The notes under the pieces are model-generated. The model saw only the letters and a program-made list of their open reading frames with translations. It had not been told where the DNA came from and made no database searches. Shown in pieces: positions 11,741 to 21,815 of a stretch of DNA of 64,000 nucleotides. The DNA lies in NCBI GenBank assembly GCA_037447655.1, contig JBBHKE010003410.1, positions 130,082 to 194,081 of the forward strand, given 5' to 3'. Origin of the DNA: Zygnema cylindricum (Eukaryota; Streptophyta; Zygnematophyceae; Zygnematales; Zygnemataceae). Position numbers and translations under genes: made by a program. Numbering within the stretch: position 1 is the stretch's first letter; every line of letters starts with the position of its first letter.

Positions 11741-11838
11741 GTGGCACATTCAAAGCATGTTGGCTTTCTGAGTCATATTTTGTGTCAGTTCTAAGTTGGC
11801 TGTTGAGTAGGTACTTTGATAGTTTCTGTTGTTTTTCA

Positions 11839-12736
11839 TGTATACTTCCACTACTACTGTTGGTTCTTCGCCTGCAACGGTGGTTGTAGAACAAAAGGTT
11901 ATGGGCCTTTCGTCAGGAATTCCTATCTTCAATGGCCAAAAGTATGCGTACTGGGCGGCGATGGTTGAATCGTCGTTTGAAACTGCTGACTTATTGGGGG
12001 TCTTAGATGGCTCCCTTGATGAAACAGATCCAACTTGGGCAAAGAAGAATTCAATGGCAAGGAACAATCTAAGTCTTTGTATTTCAAAAAATTTGGTCAT
12101 GTCTTGACTGAAAATGAAGAAGGCGAGGGAGATTTTGACATCCCTCAAATCCGCTTTTGAGAAAGCGAATGTTCAAGAAGAGCTCTTGGTGGCTGGAAAA
12201 ATTTGGGGATACAAATACACGAGGGAACTATGGTTGAGTATTGTGACAATTTTTGCGTGCTCATTGATGCTCACTCTTCTGCTGGGGGGTCATTTCCTGA
12301 GTTTCAACAGGCAGCTTTGCTTATTAGACGTCTCCCTAGTAGCATGAAAGGTGAGTCTGCTTTGCTTATTAGACGTCTCCCTAGTAGCATGAAAGGTGTG
12401 TCTATTCAATTAAAGAGTCATGACAAAGCTAGCTGGTCATTTTATGTAGCGTATAATCTTATATTGGAGGAAGAAACTAATACTAAACTCCTTAAGGGAG
12501 AAGGAAAGATTGAAGCATTTGCAACCGACTTTGAAAAAAGAAATCAATTAAATCAGAATAGGAATCAGTTTAACCAGAATCAGAATCAGTTTAGTCAGAG
12601 GCAGAATAGGCCATCTACTACTACATGTTTCTACTGTTCTGAGAAGGGTCATGGATACAGGTACTCTCCTAAATTGAAGAAGACTAATGAGACAAGTTTA
12701 TACAAGTCAGGTTGGCAACAGAGCCAGTATCACTGA
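11839..12736 (+). pseudogene. Copia-1 gag, frame-broken
   Basis: Starts STTTVGSSPATVVVE, followed by a gag-like helical region (GIPIFNGQKYAYWAAMVE). The frame is interrupted near 12107, and there is a 50-bp tandem duplication (LLIRRLPSSMKG twice, 12315-12400). A zinc knuckle lies at about 12628-12670 (CFYCSEKGHGYRYS), where the last Cys is Ser, so the CCHC is broken. An Asn/Gln-rich repeat (NQNRNQFNQN) precedes the knuckle. Confidence 0.82.
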
Positions 12737-12855
12737 GGTTTTTCTGGAAATCCTTCCCGTGGAAATGCTCTTTTTTTAACTTTTGCAACTGATGCAGATA
12801 AGTCTCTCAGCTTCAATGAGCAAGAGGGGGCGGATTTATTTGCTATGGCGCTGCC

Positions 12856-14120
12856 ATGGAGGGTCCAAAGGATGCAGGATGGATCATGGACACAGGAGCG
12901 TCTGCCCACATGTGTTGGAACAAGGCGGCTTTTACGAATCTGCAGCAAACATCTCCAAAGAGTATCTACTATGGTTGCGGCATGAGTGTTCAAACCTCAG
13001 CTCAAGGTGATGTATCATTAATGGTAGATGTGGGGGGAAAGTCGGTAGAGAGAACCCTTCACAATGTTTTGTATGTTCCAGATTTTGAGAAAAATCTTTT
13101 TTCTACATCATTAGTGGAGAGCAAAGGCTTTGAAGTTGTTTTGAAAGGAGGGAGACAGTTTGTTAGCAAGAAAATGGAAAGTTCCAGTAACAGGAACTAG
13201 AGATGCTAGCAAAATGTACCGGATGGACATGGCTGAATATAAGGAAAATGATGTTCTTTACTCGAGTGTTGAATGTAATAATGAGTTGTGGCATAAGAGA
13301 TTAGGACACATGAATTATGGTAGTCTAAAGAAAATGGTAAATTCGGGAAAAGTTGATGGAGTTTCTCTCACATCTCATCCTATAAAAACATGTGATGGTT
13401 GTTCACTTGGCAAGATTCACAAATTGCCATTTCCACAGGAAACAGACCATAGATCGGAAAAAGTTATGCAACTCATCCATTCTAATGTTCTCGGTCCTTC
13501 ACAAGCGGCTTCGGCTGGAGGGGCCCACTATATGGTCACATTTACAGATGACTACTCGAGGTACACAAAGGTTTACTTCATGCAACATAAAAGTGAAGTG
13601 TTTACTCACTTCAAACACTACAAAGCGTGGGCAGAAAAGCTTCATGGAGTTCCAATATTGGCGCTAAGATCGGACAACGAGGAGAATACACATCGAAAGA
13701 ATTCAAAGAATTTCTCCTTCAGGAAGGTATCAGTCACAATCTTACAGTTCCATATACACCAGAACAAAATGGTGTTTCTGAGAGATTAAATAGGACAGTG
13801 ACAGAGAGTGCTCGGTCCATGCTTGCATATAAAGGGCTAAATTTGAAATTCTGGGTTGAAACACTTAATTGTGTTGTTTATATTAAGAATAGAATAGCTT
13901 CTAGGTCTGTTAGCACTACACCATATGAACTTTGGACAGGGGAAAAACCTGAAATTAGTCACTTTAAGATCTTTGGCAGCAAGTGTTTAATTTTAGATAC
14001 TTCACGAATAGATGGAAAATGGAACCTAAAGGCTTACTTGGGATTTTCATGGGGTATGATGATAATGCGAAAGGATATAGAGTTTTTGTCCTTGAGAAAC
14101 AGAAAAAGTGATTGTTTCTA
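12856..14120 (+). pseudogene. Copia-1 protease and integrase, frame-broken
   Basis: The aspartic protease motif WIMDTGASAHMC is at about 12877. The GAG-pre-integrase/zinc region has WHKRLGHMNYGSLKKM and CDGCSLGK (HHCC). Integrase core blocks: FTDDYSR (first Asp), LRSDN (second Asp) and PYTPEQNGVSER (Glu). A frameshift between the second Asp and the following GEYTSKEF block (about 13680), and another near 13160-13200, break the frame. Confidence 0.88.
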
Positions 14121-14275
14121 GAAATATCCAGATTAAAGATGAACAGGATTCGGTTGACCTATTTAAAGTGCCAGATCAACCGGCAAAAGAAAAGCAAGAA
14201 TATGTCATTTTTCACCATACGTAGAGAGTCTCCTTTCCACCGGCAAGTGGGACACCTCTTCCTTCAATTCCTCTG

Positions 14276-15667
14276 GTGCCTTTACATGCTGTTTCCCCAC
14301 AAGCTACACCTCAGGTGGAAGGAACTACTACACATTTTGTACCAGATCAAGTTACGGTTCAGACTAAACAGCGAAATCAGAGGTTACCGACCATCTCAGC
14401 CCCAGAATTTCCGGGGGGAAAGAGATCTAGCAGCCGTCTGCAAGCAAGCTCACTTTTATTTTCTACAGCTACAGAGGAGCCTTTAACAATCCAGGAGGCC
14501 TTCTCATCACTTGAGAGAAGTCAGTGGATCGAGGCGGCAAATGATGAAATGAAGTCCATTATGGAAGCACAGACATGGGAGCTGGTGGATCTTCCTCCGG
14601 GTAGGAAAGCCATCGGCAGCAAATGGGTATTCAAGGTGAAGCTGAACCCGGACAACACCATTGAAAGGTACAAGGCCAGACTATTGGCTAAGGGATATAA
14701 TCAAAAAGAAGGTTTAGACTTTGAGGAAACCTTCTCCCCAGTTGTTAGATTTCCCACTCTTAGAATTTTGCTAAGTCTAGCGGCTATAGGGAATATGGAA
14801 ATACATCAGATGGATGTTGAAACTGCTTTTTTGCATGGAGAGTTAGAAGAAACAATTTATGTGAAACAACCTGAAATGTATGTTTAAAAAGGAAAGGAAG
14901 AATTAGTGTGTAAATTGATGAAATCTTTGTATGGGCTAAAACAAGTCCCGCGTAAGTGGAATCTAAAGTTAGATGAGCTTTTGATTGGGCTAGGTTTTAA
15001 AAGAATTAGCTCAGATCATTTTGTATATGATATACAAGGAGAGGATGGGGTAATTTACATTGCTGTATATGTGGATGATCTATTTTTAATAAGTAAATCA
15101 ATGGATGAAATAAACCGCATTAAAGCGGCTTTAAGGTCCAGGTTCGAGATGAAGGACCTCGGTGAGGCCAAATATATCTTAGGAATACAGGTAGAAAGAG
15201 ACAAAAACAAGATGCTGATTATGTTGACTCAGAAAGAAGCAATAGGTAACATGCTAGAAAGATTTCAAATGAAAGATGTGAAAGGATCCGTAACTCATAT
15301 GGAATTCAGACACAAATTGGAAGGAATTCATACAGATTCGGGCATAATTGTTGGTGATAGTTTAGAAACAGGGGAGGAAGAGTTTATGGCTTCAAAGCCA
15401 TATAGACAGGTAGTTGGAAGTCTTATATATTTCATGAATTGTACGAGACCCGACATTGCAGCAGCTGTGGGAGTCTTGAGTAGAAGTCTGCAGAATCCTA
15501 AAATGGTAGACTGGGAAGCAGGGAAAAGAGTGTTGAGATATCTTGCAGGTACTCGAAATCTCAAGCTTGTTCTCGGAGGAGGAGAGGTGAAAATCCAGAC
15601 GTGGAGCGATGCTAGCTATGGGGACATGCCAAGCCGGAAATCTACGTCTGGCTTCGTTTTTGTTGAA
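14276..15667 (+). pseudogene. Copia-1 reverse transcriptase, interrupted
   Basis: RT blocks in order: WELVDLPPGRKAIGSKWVFK, NTIERYKARLLAKGYNQ, QMDVETAFLHGELEE, a TAA stop at 14885-14887, SLYGLKQVPRKWN, YVDDLF (catalytic Asp pair present) and LGIQVER, then RNase H start WSDASYGDMPSRKSTSGFVF. The frame ends abruptly at about 15667 where a 1.7-kb insertion begins. The missing remainder resumes at 17416. Confidence 0.9.
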
Positions 15668-16897
15668 ATGTATGTATTTTCTAGGTCTGTATTGCAAAAA
15701 AAAAATAGAGTAAGTCAACAAAGGCAGCCTGCTTCTTGTTCAAATCTCTCCGGTCCCCATACTTGTTGCAGTCACTGAAGACGAGAGAGAGCTAGAGCCA
15801 TGGCCGTCTAAAGAGGATAGGCTAATTCGTCGTTTGTACCAAAATGATTGTGCCGGGGTCAGGATTTGATCCTGGTACCTCCACACTATATTAGACGTTA
15901 GCTTTAGCCAATAGCTTAGAGTAAACGATGGCATATGTGGGGTACAATAGGTATTTATAAGTGTAGAAGTAGAGAGTTCTAACAAACTAACAAATAACCA
16001 AAAACTGCTCTTGACCAGATTTGAACCATGGTCTATGGTTATATTTGTAGAGGTAAGCCTTAACCAATAAGGCGTTATCGAAACAATACACGTGACGGGT
16101 TTTATAAATACATAAACATTAACGCAACAGCTAATTAACAGCAGACTAACCAAAAGGAGCAATTCATGCATGTACGCGAATCTGAACCGTGTAAAATTTG
16201 TTTTGATCGGATGGCCGGTGTTATAGCCGCCACGCGAAGTGAGCTTTTGGCGGCATAAGGAGATAGCGTCACGCGGTGCCACGTGGCGCCACATTATTTG
16301 ATACCGGAGAAGATGGGAGGAGGAACCATGGCTTCCGATTTGACAGGTGTCACCTTATAGACCTTGTCGTACAATGGTTGTACAATAAGTACATCGCCCA
16401 TTGTACCTTCTTGTACTATATAGTGTTCCTATTGGACTAGGGTTTAGTAGTAGGTAGTCGTAAGTAGGCAGACCAAGACTTAGTGATACTTAGGTACCTC
16501 TCTCTAAGAGAGCTTGTAACTATAAAGGTCATCTTTGACCAGCCATAACTTAATGCTCGGGTGAGCAAATTCAGTGATTCTTTTTGCTGCGGACTCAGGG
16601 GAGTCCAAGCTACACAAGGGTGTAGTCGGTCAGAGTCTTTGCGTGCCAGGGTGGCACTTATTCAGTGGGAAAGTCAAAGTGGGGAATATTGTCCAAAACA
16701 CATATTGAAGCTTTGCATTTTGTGGTGGAACTGAGCACACAGAAGGTCTTCTCTTCACAGGGGTGAAGGTATATTGGGGTTTTTATTGTGAAGGGATCAT
16801 TTATTTGGGTTTATATCAACTTGGAGTCTGCACTATCTAGATTAGCTTCTTTTGGATCTGCGAATTCTGTGGGCAATGGAGCCCATAGATTTTCAAG
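15668..16897 (+). mobile_element. Inserted copia-2-family LTR and leader fragment
   Basis: Shares TATTTTCTAGGTCTG, CTAGAGCCATGGC, GGATTTGATCCT and, further on, CATAACTTAATGCTCGGG-type leader sequence with 26846-27860, the 5' part of the second copia element. It inserted into RNase H of copia-1. It contains two minus-strand tRNA-like B-box blocks (GGATCAAATCC near 15870 and GGTTCAAATCT near 16026). It stops where the TRIM starts (16898), at the beginning of a coding-like MEPIDFQ. Confidence 0.7.
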
Positions 16898-17002
16898 TGT
16901 TGGATTGGCACGTGAATGCCGGTTCAATACGGGGTAGAATGTGAAACGTCACACTCGAATCCGCCTAAAAGAAATAGGTACGGACCCGCCAGGCTCTACA
17001 TC

Positions 17003-17074
17003 GAGCTGGTGGCACAGTGGTTAGTGCGCTGACAGCTCAAGTCAGAGGTCCCAGGTTCGAGCCCTGGCCGGCTC
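17003..17074 (+). tRNA. tRNA-like gene within TRIM left LTR (nominal anticodon CTC)
   Basis: A complete 72-nt cloverleaf: acceptor GAGCTGG/CCGGCTC, D stem GCAC/GTGC, anticodon stem CTGAC/GTCAG with loop AGCTCAA, T stem CCAGG/CCTGG with loop TTCGAGC. The A box TGGCACAGTGG fits the consensus and the B box GGTTCGAGCCC is close to it. A TTTT run follows at 17077, suited to Pol III termination. Position 33 is G rather than the universal T, so decoding is doubtful although transcription is plausible. Confidence 0.8.
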
Positions 17075-17288
17075 ACTTTTCCCTAGTATGGGACATACCG
17101 AATCCCGGATTTCACGGAAATCAACATGGTATCGGAGCCAGCGGGATTGCGGATGGTGTGACCGGCCTTCCCGTGAGGGGGGGTGTTGGATTGGCACGTG
17201 AATGCCGGTTCAATACGGGGTAGAATGTGAAACGTCACACTCGAATCCGCCTAAAAGAAATATGTACGGACCCGCCAGGCTCTACATC

Positions 17289-17360
17289 GAGCTGGTGGCA
17301 CAGTGGTTAGTGCGCTGACAGCTCAAGTCAGAGGTCCCAGGTTCGAGCCCTGGCCGGCTC
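17289..17360 (+). tRNA. tRNA-like gene within TRIM right LTR
   Basis: Identical to 17003-17074, in the same position of the second LTR, again with a TTTT run two bases downstream. Confidence 0.8.
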
Positions 17361-17415
17361 ACTTTTCCCTAGTATGGGACATACCGAATCCCGGATTTCA
17401 CGGAAATCAACAGTT

Positions 17416-17811
17416 TTGAAGATTGGAGATGGAACTTGTTGCTGGAGTAGCAAATTACAAAAGGTTACAGCTCAATCCACAATGGAGTCAGAATATATGG
17501 CAGCAGCTTTCGCCCTCAAGGAGCTCCTATGGGTCAAGTCCATTTTACAGGAACTTGGGTATATGCAAATTGGCACTCAAGCTATCTGGTGTGACAACCA
17601 AGCTGCCATAGCAATTGCCTCTAACCCCAGCCATCACTTTAAGAGCAAACACATTGATGTTAGACTTCACTTTGTTAGAGAAAAAGAACTTACAAAAGTC
17701 GTTAAATTGTGTTATTTACCAGATAAGAACATGGTGGCTGACATGTTAACAAAAGCTCTTCTTGCTCCTAAGTTACAGTTTTGCAGAGATGCTATTGGAC
17801 TAAGCGAGTAA
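17416..17811 (+). pseudogene. Copia-1 RNase H/pol C-terminal fragment, right copy
   Basis: Continues the pol frame broken at 15667: LKIGDGTCCWSSKLQKV to LLAPKLQFCRDAIGLSE and TAA, followed by the same purine tract and LTR. Essentially identical to 10444-10842. Confidence 0.92.
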
Positions 17812-17834
17812 CTGAGTCTAAAGATTTAGGGGAG

Positions 17835-18709
17835 TGTTGTATTTTATAAATCTTTATTTCAGTAAATAGGGGTACAAATAACTTAGGATATTTTTTCTAG
17901 TAGTCTACTGTAATACTTACTTTAATTAGTGCTACAGTAGCAAAAGGTACATTAGAGTGTATTGTATTTTTTGTAGGGACACGTGTCGGCGAAAGAACGT
18001 ATGCGGGTTTTTCGGAGTGGCGCCGACAGTCAGCCATACGTGTCAAAATGTTGACGATGCGATTCACATGATCGGACGAACGGGATCTGTCCCGAGTATT
18101 CTGGAAACATATGGTACAGCTCGACGGTACCATCGTCGATCGAATCTGTTCCAACGTACGCGATTCACCTTGGACCACAAGCGTGATTCACGAGGGACCA
18201 CAAGCATGATTCGCGTGGGACCACAAGTGACGAAGCACTCAGGTGCTTCGTACTACACGACCACATTCGGATGGACTTTAGCAGTCACCGCTGACTAAGC
18301 ATTTGGAAGGTTTTGTGTACGGTTAGAACGTTTTGTGTACGGTTCAATGTCTATAAATATCTGAATAACATTAGTTTGTTGTTTAGTGTGATATAAAATA
18401 ATGTTTCATTAATCAATTTTTTAGAAAAGTAATAATTAGGGTTTTGAGGTACAGTGACGTACAAGTAGGATGCTTTCTCGTTAGTCAGGATAATAACCGT
18501 AGTAACGGTTACCCGAATTAGTGTAGATCAGTAGATATACATTGTGAGTATATAACTTAGGACTTAGCCAATTTTGTAGTATCCAGTTTTGGGAATATGA
18601 TTTTCTAAGGGCAGGTTTTGGGAAACTTTCAGACATCATATCTTATGGTTTACTGGGTCATTTGGGCTGCAATTTTGGGAATTGTCAGTTTACCGTATTG
18701 TGTATTACT
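17835..18709 (+). repeat. Copia-1 LTR, right copy
   Basis: Starts TGTTGTATTTTATAAATC and matches 10866-11740 (offset 6969) almost throughout. Confidence 0.82.
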
Positions 18710-18909
18710 ATGGCATATTTAAAGCATGTTGGCTTTCTGAGTCATATTTTGTGTCAGTTCTTAGATGGCTGTTGAGTAGGTACTTTGAGTCATATTTTGT
18801 GTCAGTTCTTAGATGGCTGTTGAGTTGGTACTTTGATAGTTTCTGATGTTTTTCATGTCTACTTCCACTACTACTGTTGGTTCTTCGCCTGCAACGGTGG
18901 TTGTAGAAT
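18710..18909 (+). pseudogene. Copia-1 leader and truncated gag start after the right LTR
   Basis: The leader carries a tandem copy of GAGTCATATTTTGTGTCAGT, then gag codons STTTVGSSPATVVVE followed at once by TAA, where the sequence passes into duplication unit E copy 2. A normal 3' LTR would be followed by host DNA. Confidence 0.85.
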
Positions 18910-19262
18910 AACATCTCCTAGTCTTGTTATTTTCAACCTTTTCCTTTGTAATTAGATAGATTTTCGTCACGATGTAACAAAGGTATTTGACATAGACCAC
19001 AACAATTCATGCGATAAAAAGTAAAAAAAACAAAAAAATGACATTTTATGCATAACTTTCAAGATCAAGCAGACAAAAACGTCTCTAATTTGCTGTTCAA
19101 AACAGAACAATTGTAGTGAAATAAAGGGCTGCTAGAATCTGCATCAAGTGCACTTACCAGAGCTACTGCGCCTTTGTATAAACGTTTAAACGTTTATTCT
19201 ATATTACCTCCTTTGCCGCACATATTAAGTTATCTAAAAGCATAGTATGTGAGTTGACTTTT
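18910..19262. repeat. Local duplication unit E, copy 2
   Basis: Matches 9387-9748 with small differences. It is the right flank of the copia array. Confidence 0.85.
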
Positions 19263-19660
19263 TTAAATATTCTAGGTGCTTAGTCAACATTAGATGCAAA
19301 CGTCCAGCCGACTGTTGATCAAGTGGTCAATGTCACCTGAGTTCGTACAAAGTGATGAGTCACTTTGTGGTCCCACGTGAATCGCGTCCGTTGACCCCAT
19401 TGAAATCTATGGTCGACGTAAAATGTTGTAACACAATTTTCCCAGATAATCGGGTAAGTCTTCGTCCGTCCGATTCTTCAAATGTATTCGTTCGATGTAT
19501 GTCACGTGTGAAAGTGCGTGGGCGCCTTTCCATAGAACCTGTATGATGTTCTTTTGCTGACGCGTGTCCTTGTAGAAGTACAATACACTCAAAGTATTTG
19601 TGTTATTGTCATACTCAATAAAGTAAGTATTATAGTTTTCTTAGACCAAAAATATTATAA
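19263..19660 (-). mobile_element. Diverged solo copia-1-type LTR, inverted
   Basis: The minus strand follows the copia-1 LTR in order: a TAATACTTACTTTA block, GAGTGTATTGTA, GGACACGCGTCAGC, CGATTCACGTGGGACCACAA, and TGACTAAGCACCTAG at the end, but with many differences. No internal coding sequence is attached. Confidence 0.65.
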
Positions 19661-20499
19661 GTCCTTAGACTCTCCTCACAGCCCTGTTTATTGAGTATGA
19701 AGATTTCCTAAATTCAACATTCAAGTGTGTCAAAAATAGGATGCTAGAGTTGAAGGAAGGTTGATCTCCAAAGATGTAAAAAAAACCAGTTCAAGAAAAA
19801 GAAGTTTCCATCCGAAGTGTTCACACCTCCCTTTGTTATGCACAGTCCACTAATGAAACTTATTGGAAAAACCTCAAAACACAAAAATTGCAAATGGCCC
19901 CTTCCTCTTCAACTTAGAACAAATTATGCTTCAAACATAAAATAGGAGGTCAAAAGGCAGACTTGGGGAAAATGGAAGGTTACAATACACAACAGTAAGC
20001 CAGAAAAGCATCTACATCATAAAAACTATAATGGACTTCCTAAGAAACTGTGTCACGACATGACCAACAATGCGAAGTATGAAACTGATAATTCAAAACA
20101 AAAGGTCTTTTAAGAATTTCCACAGGAACGTTAGATTGTTACATGTGCGAAGAATCCCAACGTTCTAAAAAAAAACATAACTTAGAACAAATGCTCATAG
20201 AATTCACAAGGTTCCTTTAAATTTCTCCTGTAGAACAAAAGCACAAAGTGAACAAGCGCCAAAGAAACCCACAATTGAGGAAAAAAACAGAAATCACACA
20301 AAATGCTTGAGACTGTTTCACGTGCCCAAACACCTGCCATGAAATTTTAACAGTGACATATTTTTGGATTTTCCCATGGTCTCATTTCAAACAGTGACAT
20401 GTTTTTGGATTTTCCCATGGTCTCTTTTCAAACATGTGATCAGCTTAGCCGTCTACCGGCCACAGTCTAAAAAATTCGATGGAAAATGTCATGCCGCAT
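19661..20499. other. No recognised gene; short tandem repeat
   Basis: A-rich, probably old transposon sequence. A unit of about 45 bp (GACATATTTTTGGATTTTCC) is tandemly duplicated at 20355-20432. Confidence 0.4.
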
Positions 20500-21702
20500 C
20501 GTATCGGTGGCCAACATGTATGATTTTTGGCTAGCACGCGCGATCTCTTGCACGTGCGCGATATTTAAAACGCGCACACGATTTTTGGCATGCACGCATG
20601 ATTTCCGCACGCACGCATGGTTTGTAGTCGCACTGGGTTTCGCAGTTTCATTAGTATCATATCGTCGATTCACTTATTTGTGGCGTGTTCGCCATTTGCG
20701 TGCACATTTCGTTTGGATATATACTAATTTTGAGCGATATGTTTCATTTCGTGCGTAGGTATGCGATTTCGAAAGTATGGACACGAAATATCATTTGGGT
20801 GACGCAACGCGATCTCTGAAAGTATTTCGTGCGATATGTTTCGTTTCGTGCGAATGAACGCGATTTTGGATTATAGACGCTGAGAACCGTTTGGAGGCAA
20901 ATCGCGATTTGCGGGCGACGCTTCGATACACTTTATTTATTTATGTCGCGAACCTATGTAGGTTTGCGCGTACATGTAGTTAGGGAGGGTTTTTACCCTC
21001 GGACGGTGGGTATTGTGGTGCGTACGGTAGACAATGTTTGTCGCATATTGGCCAACATTTTAATTAGTTGCATGCATGTAAAGTATGTTAAACGTATGCT
21101 AGTTTCGCTTAGGCCTAGCGTAACTCCTACTTAGGCTAATTCTCAAACTTAGAGAATTTTAGCTTTTAGACAAGAATTTTCTCTTGGCGGCTAAGCTTCT
21201 CTCTTGCTCTCTCTCACAGATTGCTCATGTTTCTCTCTCTTATTGCTAGCTAGCTGTAGAGGATAGAAAAACTAAAATTTTTTTCTTATTGTATTTCTGC
21301 ACTCGCTTGTTAATCCACACGGCTCAAAGCGAAGCCTGGAAGGTTTTCTCCCAACTTGTGTTATTTTTGGGAAGTGGTGGAGTGAAGTTCGTTTGGAGAG
21401 GCATCCACATCCAGCTGTGCCTTCTACGGGCAACAGAACGGTTTGGAGTGTTTGTGTTTGTTTTGCTTTCTCTTTGAGATACTCTTGTAGAGAATACGAT
21501 AGAGACCCGAGAGCCTAGTGGCTACCTCGTGGCTTAGTATTATTGTCCAAAAAGGTTAACTTCTCTTAAAATAAATTATTAAAAATATAAAAAAAAAAAC
21601 AATTTGTTTTTGTTTTTTGGTTTTCTTCTTTTTTGCTTTCATTCCTTGTCTTCTATCTTCCTTCCACTCTATTTTTTTTTGCAGATTTAGATCGAAATTT
21701 GT

Positions 21703-21815
21703 GTCAGATTTTAGGGTAAAATTGCGAAATTAGGGTCAATCTGCGGAATTAGGGTTTGGCTGCATATTTAGGGTCTGGGATGCAAATTTAGGGTTTGTGC
21801 AGATTTAGGATTTTT
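21703..21815 (+). repeat. Short tandem repeat with TTAGGG core
   Basis: About five units of roughly 20-25 bp, each with ATTAGGGT or TTTAGGGT preceded by GCGAA, GCGGA, GCATA or GCAAA. It lies in the leader of the retroelement. The core resembles the plant telomere repeat, but the spacing is not telomeric. Confidence 0.6.

Larger units (their letters stand above)
16898..17412 (+). mobile_element. TRIM: miniature LTR retrotransposon with tRNA-like genes in its LTRs
   Basis: Two direct repeats of 229 bp (16898-17126 and 17184-17412) begin TGTTGGATTGG and end ATCAACA, and differ at one base. Directly after the left repeat is a 12-nt primer-binding site TGGTATCGGAGC (17127-17138), one base from the TGGTATCAGAGC of plant elements primed by initiator tRNA-Met. 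Directly before the right repeat is a purine tract (TGAGGGGGGG). The internal region is only 57 bp and non-coding, so this is a terminal-repeat retrotransposon in miniature, 515 bp in all. No clear target-site duplication is seen; the element joins a copia-2 fragment on the left and copia-1 RNase H on the right. Confidence 0.9.
10399..18909 (+). mobile_element. Ty1/copia head-to-tail array (copia-1)
   Basis: Order: 3' end of RNase H, LTR, gag, protease, integrase, RT, [1.7-kb insertion], 3' end of RNase H, LTR, start of gag. The segment 10444-11740 recurs at 17416-18709 almost without change. Both LTRs are followed by leader and gag start, so this is not a simple two-LTR element but a tandem chain cut in RNase H on the left and in gag on the right. 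Host duplication units D2 and E2 border it directly. RT-type order (integrase before RT) identifies Ty1/copia. All internal frames are broken, so it cannot move by itself. Confidence 0.88.

Noticed and set aside
16898-17412. Two host tRNA genes in tandem
   Set aside because: The duplicated unit extends over 229 bp with TG...CA ends, a primer site and a purine tract in the right places, so the tRNA-like blocks are parts of LTRs.
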